Origin: Streptosporangium amethystogenes
GTDB lineage: Bacteria > Actinomycetota > Actinomycetes > Streptosporangiales > Streptosporangiaceae
DNA length: 64,000 bases
Assembly: GCF_000721075.1 (NCBI RefSeq)
Contig: NZ_JOEQ01000008.1
Coordinates: 62,001 to 126,000, forward strand
Direction of reading: 5' to 3'
Within the stretch, counting starts at the first letter, position 1. Every line of letters starts with the position of its first letter. Made by a program: the position numbers and the translations under genes. Below the pieces are notes generated by a model. The model made no database searches. It was not told the DNA's origin and saw only the letters and a list, made by a program, of their open reading frames with translations. Of the stretch, positions 8,687 to 17,070 are shown in pieces.

Positions 8687-8828
8687 GAGCCCGCCGAGAG
8701 CCGGCCGGACCGTTGCCGGCCGGCCGCCGGACGGCTCGGCCACCGCGGGGACTCCGCGCCCGAAGAACCACCACGATCCAGTCGTTTCCGGCACACACGC
8801 GATGACCTTGTGACGATACGCTTGGCTC

Positions 8829-9098
8829 ATGTCGAACCCGATCGTCGTTCTCCTTCTGACGGCGGTCGTCGTGGCGGTGGTCATCGCCCTGATCGTCCTC
8901 ACGGTTCGGGCGGCACAGCACCCCAGAAACACGCTGGTCGGGGGTGGGATCGGCCCCGAGCTCGTGGAACGGGTCCTGGACCTGAAAGCCACCGGCCAGA
9001 TCGACCAGGCCGTCTTCCTGGTCCGGGGCGAGACCGGTATGAGCCACCGTGCCGCCGCCCGCTTCGTCAGGAAGCTCACACCGCCCCCTCCGCACTGA
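8829..9098 (+). CDS. Small membrane-anchored protein with an L7/L12-like C-terminal segment
   Basis: An 89-residue protein with one hydrophobic helix at residues 5-27 and a short cytoplasmic tail. The tail, LVERVLDLKATGQIDQAVFL and onward through ETGMSHRAAARFV, resembles the C-terminal helix-turn-helix of ribosomal protein L7/L12, in which leucines flank a G-x-x-x-A-I-x-x-v-r-e-x-t-G pattern. Such anchored L7/L12-like proteins are common and uncharacterised in actinobacteria. It stands alone between the Nudix gene and a LacI regulator. Confidence 0.72.
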   Translation: MSNPIVVLLLTAVVVAVVIALIVLTVRAAQHPRNTLVGGGIGPELVERVLDLKATGQIDQAVFLVRGETGMSHRAAARFVRKLTPPPPH

Positions 9099-9122
9099 CC
9101 TTTCCGTCCTCCCGATGCAAAA

Positions 9123-9134
9123 GGGAGCGCTCCC
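9123..9134. promoter_or_regulatory. Perfect palindromic LacI-type operator
   Basis: GGGAGCGCTCCC is a perfect 12-base palindrome with the central CG step typical of LacI/GalR operators, and equals the core of the CebR box (TGGGAGCGCTCCCA). It lies about 90 bases before the LacI-family gene, so autoregulation is likely. Confidence 0.7.
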
Positions 9135-9223
9135 ACGGAAAACACCTCCCGCGGGGCCCCGCCTCCGAACTGTTAGCGCAAACACTCGGATACGCTTGGA
9201 GTAACTTCGACAAGGCGGACAGG

Positions 9224-10264
9224 GTGACCCAGCAGGTATCCGGACAGACGTTCTCCGAGCGGCCCAGAGCCACCGTCATGGAAGACGTCGCCGCACGCGC
9301 GGGCGTCTCAGCCATGACCGTCTCCCGCGTTCTCAACACCCCGGAAAAGGTGCGCCCCGACACCCGCGCCCGCGTCCTGGACGCGGTACGCGAACTCGGC
9401 TACCGCCCCAACTTCGCCGCCCGCTCGCTGGTCACCGGCCGCTCAGGCGCCCTGGGGGTCGTCAGCTTCGACACCACCCTGTACGGCCCGGCCTCCACCC
9501 TGCACGGCATCGAACAGGCCGCCCGAACCCACGACTACCTCGTCACCATCGTCAACGTCACCACCCTCAACCGCCGCTCCATCGCCGAGGCCGTCAACCG
9601 GCTGCGCTTCCAGTCCGTCGACGGCGTCATCATCGTCGCCCCCCACGAATCGGCCGCCGACGGCCTGCACCACCTGCCGCCCGACCTGCCCGCCGTCGTG
9701 GTCGGCGCCCGTGAGAGCCTCCCCGTCCCCGTCGCCGCCGTCGACCAGGCGGCCGGAGCCGTGCGAGCGACCAGACACCTGCTCAGCCTCGGCCACGACA
9801 CCGTCTGGCACCTGTCGGGCCCCGAGGACTGGATCGACGCCAGCACCCGCGTCGAAGGCTGGCGCTCGGTCCTGAGCGCCGAAGGCCGCCAGATCCCCGA
9901 CCCCCTGCGCGGCGACTGGAGCGCACGCTCCGGCTTCGAGGCGGGCAGGCAACTGGCCCGCGACCCCGAGGTCACGGCCATCTTCGCCGCCAACGACCAC
10001 ATGGCCACCGGCGTGCTGCGAGCCCTGCGCGAAGCCGGCCGCCGAGTCCCCCAGGACGTCAGCGTGGTCGGCTTCGACGACGTCCCCGAGGCCCCCTACC
10101 TGTGGCCACCGCTGAGCACCGTACGACAGAACTTCACCGAGGTCGGCCGCCTGGCCTTCCGGCTGCTCCTGGAACGTATCGACGGCCGCACCGCCACCCC
10201 GCACCGCATGATCGAACCCGAACTCGTCGTCCGCGAGAGCACCGGCGCCCGCCAATCCGGCTGA
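9224..10264 (+). CDS. LacI/GalR family transcriptional regulator
   Basis: A 346-residue repressor. The N-terminal DNA-binding domain reads VMEDVAARAGVSAMTVSRVLN, followed by the hinge helix NFAARSLVTGR, then a periplasmic-binding-protein-like sensor domain with FAANDHMATGVLRALRE and VSVVGFDDVPEAPYLWPPLST. It should bind a sugar and leave its operator. I take the GTG at 9224, which has AAGGCGG upstream and gives the usual short leader before the helix-turn-helix; an ATG at 9280 would start inside the first helix. No sugar genes adjoin it here; the GH13/ABC operon at 44.8-49.8 kb lacks its own regulator, but a link is only a guess. Confidence 0.92.
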   Translation: MTQQVSGQTFSERPRATVMEDVAARAGVSAMTVSRVLNTPEKVRPDTRARVLDAVRELGYRPNFAARSLVTGRSGALGVVSFDTTLYGPASTLHGIEQAARTHDYLVTIVNVTTLNRRSIAEAVNRLRFQSVDGVIIVAPHESAADGLHHLPPDLPAVVVGARESLPVPVAAVDQAAGAVRATRHLLSLGHDTVWHLSGPEDWIDASTRVEGWRSVLSAEGRQIPDPLRGDWSARSGFEAGRQLARDPEVTAIFAANDHMATGVLRALREAGRRVPQDVSVVGFDDVPEAPYLWPPLSTVRQNFTEVGRLAFRLLLERIDGRTATPHRMIEPELVVRESTGARQSG

Positions 10265-10373
10265 CCCCAGGCTGAGGAGCACCCTCAACGACGACCGCAG
10301 ATCGGCGATGGACCGCCCGATCCAGCGAAGAATCCAACAGATACAGCTTTGAGGCGAGGGCGAGGAAGAACCG

Positions 10374-10580
10374 GTGGCGCGGGAGGCGTTCCTCGGCGGC
10401 GACACCGACGCGCACGTCGAGGACATCGCCCGCAGCGCCGGCGTCACCGGCTCCACCCTGCTTCGCGCACTGGGCGGCATCTGCGAAACGCGCGCGACGG
10501 AAGGCTGGCTGGGCGAAGCCCAACAGATCACCGCCCTCCTCTTCGACGGCCTGCGCTACGGCGCCCCACGGGCAACCTAG
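10374..10580 (+). pseudogene. Internally deleted TetR-family regulator
   Basis: A 68-residue frame whose first half is a TetR helix-turn-helix (AREAFL, then HVEDIARSAGVTGSTLLRAL) and whose end, ITALLFDGLRYGA, looks like the last helix of the SbtR-type TetR C-terminal domain. The roughly 130 residues between these parts in intact regulators are missing, without a frameshift. A good GAGGAAG ribosome site precedes the GTG, so a short DNA-binding-only peptide could be made, but a decayed gene is more likely. Confidence 0.6.
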
Positions 10581-10676
10581 AGCCAGGTGCCGTGACCTCG
10601 CTGGTGGGCCCCGGTTCCGCCCCTGTCGTCGTTCTCGTCCAACTCCGGCGCGTCCGGGTCACACAGCAACCCCGTC

Positions 10677-10965
10677 CCCACCGGACCGGCCCCCGACACA
10701 GCGACCTACCTCGGCTCCGCACGCCTTCGCCGCCACCAGAACACCCTGCACTGGCCCCACGAATGGATCCGCTGGCCGGACTTCCCGCTGCCGACAGACC
10801 GGCACGCGGCCGCCCGCTCCATCACCCGCCTGCACACACGCACGAACAGGCCTCGGTGTCGAAGTCGCTTGCGACGGGGGAGTGGGCCGCACCGGCACCG
10901 TCATGGCCTGCCTGGCCCCCCTCACCGGACTACCCCCAAGACGCCATCGCCGAAAAGGACACAGG
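10677..10965 (+). pseudogene. Frameshifted protein-tyrosine-phosphatase-like gene
   Basis: One frame from about 10677 encodes [18 protein letters not shown] and [17 protein letters not shown], and a second frame (shifted by one) takes over near 10850 with [20 protein letters not shown]. Together these match a small actinobacterial phosphatase family: the second piece carries the CX5R(T) P-loop with Cys, DGGVG and Arg. No start codon with a ribosome site is visible and the end runs into unrelated sequence, so this is a broken gene. Confidence 0.6.
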
Positions 10966-11294
10966 CACACCAAAAGGTCGCCTCACCCAATCGGCTCAAG
11001 GCCGCTCATGCGACAGCGACGACACGCCGTTCACTACGACGGCACCGAAAAGTGCGATCTGGCAAGGCCGAGATCATAGCGTCGAACTGCGGCTTCACCT
11101 CCCCCGAGCTGACAGTACGAGCTGCGACGTTCGGGAAAAAAGGGGGACCGGCCAGTGACCTTGTCATTTCCGCCCGACCTGTGGCCACGACCCGGGACCG
11201 AGAACGCTGTTGCGGTCATGGCCGGCGTCGCGCTGCGGCCGGTTCGCAAAGCCACACCTCACCGGCGGCCAGACGGCAACAGGGGACACGATCG

Positions 11295-14054
11295 ATGAGC
11301 CAGGCCGAAGAGCCCGCGCCGGGATTTGATCCAACCGAGCGACTGGAGTTGCTGCTGCGTGATCTACGCAGCGCCCGGTCGGGACTGTCGTCGCGGGAGG
11401 CGGCACGACGGCTGACCCACCACGGCCCCAACGAGCTTCGCCGCCGCGGCAGTCGGCAATGGCCACGAGAGCTGGCGCGACAGTTCACCCACCCACTGGC
11501 GTTGCTGCTGTGGGCGGCGGCGATCCTGGCGTGGACGGCGGGCATCACCGCGGTGGCGGTGGCAATCGCGGTGGTAATCATGATCAATGCCGCATTCGCG
11601 TTCACACAGGAGGTACAGGCCGAGCGAGCGGTCGAGACACTGGCCGCCTACCTGCCGGTGCAGGCCAGAGTGCTCCGTGACGGACAGCCCCAGATGACGC
11701 CGGCATCGGAGCTGGTCCCCGGTGACGTACTGGTGATCGAGGAAGGAGACCGGATCTCAGCGGACGCCCGCCTCATCGAGGGCGGCATCGAGGTGGACGT
11801 GTCGATGCTGACAGGCGAGGCGATACCGGTGCTTCGCTCCGCGGACCTGGCCGACACCAGGGTCGGCATGCTCCAGGCCCGCGACCTGGTGTTCTCCGGA
11901 ACGATGTGCACCGGGGGACAGGCCCGGGCGGTGGTGTTCGCCACCGGAATGCACACCGAACTAGGACGGATCGCGGCCCTGTCGGAACGCGTCGAGCGAG
12001 AGGAAAGCCCGCTGGAGCGCCAGGTCCGCAAAGTGGCGTGGCTGATCGCGGCGATCGCGGTGGTCTCCGGAGCGGCATTCATCCCGGTGGCGACCTTCGG
12101 CGCGCACCTTCCGCTGGGCGACGCGGTCGTGTTCGCGGTGGGATTGCTGGTAGGCAACGTACCGGAAGGCCTACTGCCGGTGATCACGCTGGCACTGGCA
12201 CTCGGCGTACGCGACCTGGTCCGCCGCGGAGCCGTGGTCAAACGGCTGAGCGCGGTGGAAACGCTCGGCTCGACGAGCGTGATCTGCACCGACAAAACCG
12301 GCACGCTCACCGAAAACCGCATGCGCGTCACCACCTTCTGGACCGCGGCAGGCTCCTACGACCCCCACAGCGGGGGAGCAGGAGACGACCGACTTCGCGA
12401 TCCGGCACTCCGCGAACTGATCACCGTAACGGTGGCGTGCAACAACGCCCAACGCGACAGCGCCGGCACCCTGATGGGCGACCCCACCGAGACGGCAATG
12501 CTGCGGGCCGCCGCCGAACTCGGGGCATCCCCAGCACCGACCGGACAAACCACCCAGCGACTACACCAGTTCCACTTCGACCCGGCGCTGAAGCGGATGT
12601 CGACCATCGACCAACGCGACAACGGCGTGTGGGTGGACACCAAGGGAGCTCCCGAGGCAGTCCTTCCACACTGCTCCACAATCATGGAAAGCGACGGCGA
12701 GATCCAGTCTCTCACCCCGGCACGACGCCGCGACGTCGAACAGGCGGTGGACGCCCACGCCCGCCGGGGACTGCGGGTACTCGCCGTCGCCACACGCAGC
12801 CTCGACCCGGCACAACCACCCCCGTCACAACGTGAAGACGCCGAACGCGAACTGACCCTGCTCGGCCTGGTGGCGATGCACGACCCACCGCGCCCCGAGG
12901 TCGCCGAGGCGGTCGCGCACTGCCATACCGCCGGGATCCGCATCATCGTGGTCACCGGAGACCACGCCATGACCGCGGCAGCGATCGCCCGGCAGGTGGG
13001 CATCGTCGGAGAGCATCCCAGCGTGATCACCGGCGAGCAACTTGACGCCATGAGCGAGAACGACCTCGACAGACTGCTCCGCGAACACCGGCAACTGATC
13101 TTCGCGCGGAGCTCACCCGAGGCCAAGCTGCGAATCGCCGACGCACTGCGAGCAGAAGGGAACGTGGTGGCGATGACCGGCGACGGGGTCAACGACGCCC
13201 CGGCGCTGCGCCGCGCCGATATCGGCGTGGCCATGGGCCGCTCCGGCACCGACGTGGCCCGCGAAGCCTCCACCATGGTGCTCACCGACGACAACTTCGC
13301 CACCATCGTCGCCGCGATCAGAGCAGGCCGCCAAGTCTACGACAACATCCGTAAGTTCATCTGCTACATCTTCGCCCACACCACCCCAGAAGTCGTCCCA
13401 TTCCTGGTGTTCGCCCTGGCCGGCGGCACCATCCCGCTCCCATTGACCGTTCTGCAACTACTGGCCTTCGATGTCGGCACCGAAACCCTCCCAGCCCTCG
13501 CACTCGGCCGTGAGCCCGCCGAACCCGGCCTCATGCGACGCCCCCCACGCAGCCGCTCCGAAAGCGTCATCCGTCCCTCCATGCTGCTGCGCGCCTGGCT
13601 GTTCCTCGGCGTGATCTGCGCCGCCCTTTCCATGGCCGGCTTCTTCTACGTGCTACTGAGGGCCGGCTGGCACCCGGGGGACCCCACCGACCCCGGCAGC
13701 CCCCTGCACCACGCCTACCGCCAGGCGACCACCATGACCTTCCTCGGCATGATCACCGGCCAGATCGGCACGGCGTTCGCCGCCCGCACCGAACACGCCT
13801 CCCTGCGCTCGATCGGCATCACCTCCAACCCCCTGCTGCTGTGGGGCATCGCCTTCGAACTGGCCCTGGCCGCCGTGCTCATCTACACCCCGCCGTTTCA
13901 GGCGCTGCTGAGCACCGCCGCGCTGACACTGGACATGCTGGTCTTTGTCGCCTTCTTTCCCCTGATCGTCTGGGGCGCCGACGAGGGCCGCCGCTGGCTG
14001 CTACGCCGGCACGGTCAGCCGCGCCCCACCCAGGCCGGCAAGGAGCCGTCGTGA
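11295..14054 (+). CDS. Cation-transporting P-type ATPase (P2 type)
   Basis: A 919-residue membrane pump. Visible parts in order: N-terminal cation-ATPase domain ([19 protein letters not shown]), paired helices, actuator domain with the dephosphorylation loop MLTGEAIPV (TGEA where TGES is usual), ion-binding helix with NVPEGLLPV, phosphorylation motif CTDKTGT with Asp333, the hinge [21 protein letters not shown] near residue 630, and a C-terminal block of helices. The PEGL signature and length place it with Na/K- or Ca-type (CtpF-like) pumps rather than heavy-metal pumps, as there is no CPC motif or metal-binding domain. The ion is uncertain. It lies among gene remnants, and GGGGA precedes the ATG. 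Confidence 0.9.
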   Translation: MSQAEEPAPGFDPTERLELLLRDLRSARSGLSSREAARRLTHHGPNELRRRGSRQWPRELARQFTHPLALLLWAAAILAWTAGITAVAVAIAVVIMINAAFAFTQEVQAERAVETLAAYLPVQARVLRDGQPQMTPASELVPGDVLVIEEGDRISADARLIEGGIEVDVSMLTGEAIPVLRSADLADTRVGMLQARDLVFSGTMCTGGQARAVVFATGMHTELGRIAALSERVEREESPLERQVRKVAWLIAAIAVVSGAAFIPVATFGAHLPLGDAVVFAVGLLVGNVPEGLLPVITLALALGVRDLVRRGAVVKRLSAVETLGSTSVICTDKTGTLTENRMRVTTFWTAAGSYDPHSGGAGDDRLRDPALRELITVTVACNNAQRDSAGTLMGDPTETAMLRAAAELGASPAPTGQTTQRLHQFHFDPALKRMSTIDQRDNGVWVDTKGAPEAVLPHCSTIMESDGEIQSLTPARRRDVEQAVDAHARRGLRVLAVATRSLDPAQPPPSQREDAERELTLLGLVAMHDPPRPEVAEAVAHCHTAGIRIIVVTGDHAMTAAAIARQVGIVGEHPSVITGEQLDAMSENDLDRLLREHRQLIFARSSPEAKLRIADALRAEGNVVAMTGDGVNDAPALRRADIGVAMGRSGTDVAREASTMVLTDDNFATIVAAIRAGRQVYDNIRKFICYIFAHTTPEVVPFLVFALAGGTIPLPLTVLQLLAFDVGTETLPALALGREPAEPGLMRRPPRSRSESVIRPSMLLRAWLFLGVICAALSMAGFFYVLLRAGWHPGDPTDPGSPLHHAYRQATTMTFLGMITGQIGTAFAARTEHASLRSIGITSNPLLLWGIAFELALAAVLIYTPPFQALLSTAALTLDMLVFVAFFPLIVWGADEGRRWLLRRHGQPRPTQAGKEPS

Positions 14055-14101
14055 AGAACCACATCGACCACAGAGCAGGGGAGGGGGGCCTCCAATCAAG
14101 G

Positions 14102-14362
14102 TCATCGGTGCCGGGCGGCGCTCAGCCCGTCCAAGGTGCGGTCGAGGAGGCGTTCGGCCTGCTCGCGCTGTTCGGGTTTTCCCGAGGCGAGGGCGATGCC
14201 GGTGAGGCCGGCGAACATGTCGGTCGCGCCGAAGGCGTAGGGATTGACGCCTGACTCGACAAGGGCTCACAGGGCGTCGACCATGCCCAGCTTGGCGGTC
14301 GCGTAGTCGATGAAGCGGCCCATCCAGGTCTGGTCCATCTCAACGGAATGCTCAAGCTGCCT
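14102..14362 (-). pseudogene. C-terminal remnant of a TetR-family regulator
   Basis: Reading the minus strand gives MDQTWMGRFIDYATAKLGMV, then an in-frame TGA, then ALVESGVNPYAFGATDMFAG and GIALASGKPEQREQAERLLD before the natural stop. This is the ligand-binding end of a TetR-type protein without any DNA-binding domain. The internal stop and missing N-terminus show that it is decayed. It faces the ATPase gene tail to tail. Confidence 0.6.
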
Positions 14363-14391
14363 CACACGATGTGGTCTAACGTGGCAGATCA

Positions 14392-14859
14392 TCACTCGGC
14401 TGCGGGAGCGGTTTCGGCAACCTGTTTGACGTGCTGGTTCCGGACTCGGATCAACCTGCGCATGTAGCGGCGGAGGACCAGGATTTCAGCGATGGTCCCC
14501 AGAGGACCAAGAGGTGCGGCGAAATCGATGATGTCGCTCATCACCGTGGCGCCATGACCGTCGGACTGGAAACGGTGAGCGTGGTGCCAGTGCTTGAACG
14601 GGCCCGTCACCTGCTCGTCAACAAAATATCCCGGCCGGTCGTAAGCGCTGATCGTGGAAGTCATCCGCCAGCGGATGCCGAGGTGTCGCGCCTGCCAGGT
14701 GACGCTCTCACCGAGCCCCAGGCCGCCGGCGGTCACTCCGCCGACCGCCTTTTCGGACGAGCCCGCCATCGAGGTGGTATGGACGCCCACGTCCAGCGAG
14801 ATGTCGAAGACCCGATCCGGCGGCGCGATGACATGCGTAACGACCTCGAAGCGCGGCAT
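14392..14859 (-). CDS. SRPBCC (START-like) family protein
   Basis: A 155-residue polyketide-cyclase/dehydrase-type helix-grip protein: FEVVTHVIAPPDRVFDISLDV at the start, a central DRPGYFVDEQVTGPFKHWHH and a DIIDFAAPLGPLG strand before the long C-terminal helix. These proteins bind hydrophobic ligands in a deep pocket; the Pfxxwhh motif is typical of the cell-division-inhibitor-like subgroup. It is a single gene with no obvious partner, at the edge of a degenerate region. Confidence 0.82.
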   Translation of the reverse strand: MPRFEVVTHVIAPPDRVFDISLDVGVHTTSMAGSSEKAVGGVTAGGLGLGESVTWQARHLGIRWRMTSTISAYDRPGYFVDEQVTGPFKHWHHAHRFQSDGHGATVMSDIIDFAAPLGPLGTIAEILVLRRYMRRLIRVRNQHVKQVAETAPAAE

Positions 14860-14944
14860 GCGCTAAGTCTAAGGCTGCGACATGTCAGCTGACCTGCCCA
14901 TATTTGTCCGCCAAAGCGAATATTTGCCCTGACGACACAGCAGA

Positions 14945-15185
14945 TCGCTTGAGAAGACCATGATCACCAAGCAGGTCAAGTGAGACGACTGCAGAACCGA
15001 AGCGGACCAATTGCGACACCGGGTAGGTCGATGTAGATCATTTGAGACGACCATGACCGCAAGGCGGCTTAGCAATCATGGTCACACGAATCGGCTAAGA
15101 GCGACTTCTACGCAAAGCGGTCTTCGCTGCACAGATGCAGCGAGATGAACACAGAATCACGCGGGACCCTTGAAGTAAGACGATT
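14945..15185. repeat. Array of short repeats resembling the end of a Tn5053/Tn7-like transposon
   Basis: Near-copies of a TTGAGACGACCATGA-like unit occur at about 14948 (CTTGAGAAGACCATGATCA), 14978 (AAGTGAGACGACTGCAGAA), 15040 (TTTGAGACGACCATGACC) and more weakly at 15169, with an inverted part copy at 15075. The AGACGACTGCA core of the second also occurs in Tn5053-family termini. Spacing of several transposase-binding sites near one end is typical of that group. No intact transposase is nearby. Confidence 0.45.
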
Positions 15186-15219
15186 GGGGTGAAGGACGAC
15201 ACACTTGTACTATTAACTG

Positions 15220-15253
15220 GATACCAGACAGAAGCTTGATTCTGTCTGGTATC
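15220..15253. repeat. Perfect 14-base-pair hairpin
   Basis: GATACCAGACAGAA and its exact complement are separated by only six bases (GCTTGA). There is no T-run, so it is not a classic terminator. It lies between the repeat array and a decayed ORF and may belong to the same mobile remnant. Confidence 0.75.
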
Positions 15254-15254
15254 A

Positions 15255-15705
15255 GAAACTCCTGCCCAGCCGGCTCCAGCCGCGACAGGTCGGTTCCCGC
15301 CGCAGGATCAGGTTCTCGCCGTGCGCCCGCTCCAACGCCTGACGCAGCCCGACCGCCTCCTGCCGATGAACGCTCTTGAGCCGAACGATCATCGCCGCCA
15401 AGACGAGAAACACTTTGTCCGCAGTGTTCCTTATCGGCCTCGTCGGCAACGACCTCTCGCAGCGACATGAACCACCGGCGAAGTTGTTCGATACGCCGCC
15501 ATTGGATGGCCGGCCCGGCGCACAGCCGTTCCAGGACATGACGCGCCTTGAGCAGCTTGACCCGGGCACCGTACGGCCCATGACGAAGTCGTCGATCCGC
15601 AGAGTCTCATCCCGCTTTCGGCCGGCAACGCGAACAGCATGCGGTCGCGTAGTTGGTCCGTCACTCCCCCGTGGTGCCGTCGTGGGCGGATGTTGACGCT
15701 CATAC
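15255..15705 (-). pseudogene. Decayed multi-frame ORF in a mobile remnant, unassigned
   Basis: No single frame is convincing, but protein-like stretches occur in three minus-strand frames: GVTDQLRDRMLFALPAE, then VKLLKARHVLERLCAGPAIQ with WRRIEQLRRWFMSLREVV, then AMIVRLKSVHRQEAVGLRQA leading into LERAHGENLILRRE. The last is a coiled-coil tail like those of small accessory proteins of integrase or transposon operons. I cannot assign a family. At least two frameshifts are needed to join the pieces. Confidence 0.35.
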
Positions 15706-15834
15706 GTGCCGGGTGTTGGGAGGCACGCCGTCGGCGATACGAGCCCGGGCCTCATTCACTGAGCGCGTAGTCCACCTTCAGGTCCCGCTCCCCCACTCGG
15801 ATGGCTGTCCTTGACGCAAGCACCGAACCGCCGG

Positions 15835-15960
15835 CCGATTCTGTATTTGCTGGCTGCCTTTAGTCCGTTTTGTCTTGTTTTGTCTTAAATCTACCAAACG
15901 CCTTTACAATGTAGATTTATACTAATATGTCTCCGTACTTCCGGTAAGGAACGTCGCACT
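15835..15960. other. AT-rich spacer with TGTCTT repeats
   Basis: This stretch is strikingly AT-rich for the region (for example TTTGTCTTGTTTTGTCTTAA and ATGTAGATTTATACTAATAT) and holds no gene. It may be foreign DNA or the outer end of the transposon-like remnant that begins near 14.9 kb. Confidence 0.5.
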
Positions 15961-15962
15961 GG

Positions 15963-16190
15963 CTAATGGGGTGAGGTGCGGCCCAGCATGAGGTAGGCGA
16001 TCGGGCCGAGGGGCTGGACGAGTAGCAACGGCCACCACAGCGCCTTACGTCCCCGGATCTGCCCAGCGGGCCTGCACCACAGGTCTGTGGCCGCCGTGGC
16101 GGTGAGCGACAGCTCTATGGAGACCAGCGTCAAAATCGCCGCCCGTTGCCGGTCGGAGAGGTCACGCCAGCGCTTGTGCGAACGTGTCAT
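15963..16190 (-). CDS. PLDc_N-type small membrane protein
   Basis: A 75-residue protein with two hydrophobic helices (AAILTLVSIELSLTATAATD and WWPLLLVQPLGPIAYLMLG) and the signature RGRKALWWPLL...GPIAYLMLGR of the phospholipase-D N-terminal helix family. No catalytic domain follows, so it is a stand-alone membrane protein of unknown role. AGGAG lies five bases before the ATG. The ATG overlaps the TGA of a 52-residue ORF upstream (ATGA), so it is probably translated by coupling and belongs to the stress-protein operon. Confidence 0.8.
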   Translation of the reverse strand: MTRSHKRWRDLSDRQRAAILTLVSIELSLTATAATDLWCRPAGQIRGRKALWWPLLLVQPLGPIAYLMLGRTSPH

Positions 16191-16345
16191 AAGTGCTCCT
16201 TCGTTGAGAGCGGCACGGGCTCGATGCGGAACCACCTGAGACCGTTCCCCTCCCCCATGGTCGTCGAGGCAGGGGATTCGCCGGGCCCGCCTCCAGGCGG
16301 GCCCGGCGCGACCAGGAGGATGAAGGTGAGGTGACCGTCGTCCAC
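16187..16345 (-). CDS. Small 52-residue ORF coupled to the PLDc_N gene
   Basis: A GTG codon with a near-perfect AAGGAGG site six bases upstream opens a frame that reads DDGHLTFILLVAPGPPGGG at its start and ends PLSTKEHL. Its TGA overlaps the ATG of the PLDc_N gene by the classic ATGA arrangement, and its start is 26 bases after the CBS-BON stop. This spacing and the ribosome site argue for a real gene, although the product matches nothing I know. A 14-base-pair GC hairpin at 16279-16308 lies inside it, so the alternative is a spacer carrying a terminator. Confidence 0.5.
   Translation of the reverse strand: MDDGHLTFILLVAPGPPGGGPGESPASTTMGEGNGLRWFRIEPVPLSTKEHL
16279..16308. terminator. Strong GC hairpin (14-base-pair stem, 2-base loop)
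   Basis: CGCCGGGCCCGCCT pairs perfectly with AGGCGGGCCCGGCG. It lies downstream of the CBS-BON gene and inside the 52-residue ORF, so it could be a terminator or a partial attenuator that lowers PLDc_N expression. Confidence 0.6.
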
Positions 16346-16371
16346 GCGTCGCCTCCTTTCATGGCGGCGGT

Positions 16372-17034
16372 CTACAGCAGTGGCGGGATGACGAGCAGGT
16401 CGTCGTTTCCGTGCTCGAGCCGCGAGGTGACGTCGATGACGCCTTCGAGGCGGCGGATCGCCTGGATGAGCCGGACGGCCTGTGAGCGGTGTTCGACCTT
16501 GCCTTCGAGTGTCACCACGCCGTTCTCGACGCCGATCGCCACGTCGGTTCCGGTCAGGTCGCGGGCGACGGCTTCGGCCTCGGCCCGCAGTTCGGCCTCG
16601 GGGCGGTCGAAGACACGCAGCAGGCCTGATCGGTGCAGGATGCCGGCGATGCGGCCGGTCACCGGGTCGATCACCGGGAGCTGTTCGATCTTCTTGTCGT
16701 GCATGAGTCGTGCCGCGTCCCGGGCGGGCATGCCCGGGGTGACGGTGATCGCGGGTGAGGTCATCAGGTCCTTCGCCATGACCGCCGCGGCCTTGTCGTG
16801 CTCGCGGCGGCGGGCGGTGCTCTCGAAGATCGAGATGCTGTGGCGCATCGTGTCGCTCTCCTTGAGCAGCAGGTCGTCTTGGGACACCACCCCGATCGGA
16901 CGGCGGTCCAGGTCGATGACCGTCACCGCGCCCACGGCGAAGCGCCGCATCACCTTCACGATGTCGGCGAAGCCCGCGTCCTGCCGTACGGCGATGGCGG
17001 TGCGGCCCATCACGTCACTCACTTTGATCGGCAT
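16372..17034 (-). CDS. CBS-pair and BON domain protein
   Basis: A 220-residue cytosolic protein: two CBS motifs (about residues 8-60, with DVMGRTAIAV, and 88-140, with DLMTSPAITV) form a Bateman module that senses adenosine nucleotides, followed by a BON domain (about 150-212, with VENGVVTLEGKV and the conserved glycine). GGAGGAAGAAG precedes the ATG. It follows the universal stress gene by 36 bases, so the two are one operon. Actinobacterial relatives (for example the hypoxia-induced Hrp1 of Mycobacterium, which has only CBS domains) belong to dormancy regulons. Confidence 0.92.
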   Translation of the reverse strand: MPIKVSDVMGRTAIAVRQDAGFADIVKVMRRFAVGAVTVIDLDRRPIGVVSQDDLLLKESDTMRHSISIFESTARRREHDKAAAVMAKDLMTSPAITVTPGMPARDAARLMHDKKIEQLPVIDPVTGRIAGILHRSGLLRVFDRPEAELRAEAEAVARDLTGTDVAIGVENGVVTLEGKVEHRSQAVRLIQAIRRLEGVIDVTSRLEHGNDDLLVIPPLL

Positions 17035-17070
17035 CTTCTTCCTCCGTTTTCGTGATTCCTTTGAGCGTTC

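Noticed and set aside
11085..11294. DevR-like box before the P-type ATPase (GGGGACCGGCCAGTGACC).
   Set aside because: The half-site spacing does not fit GGGNC-N4-GNCC.
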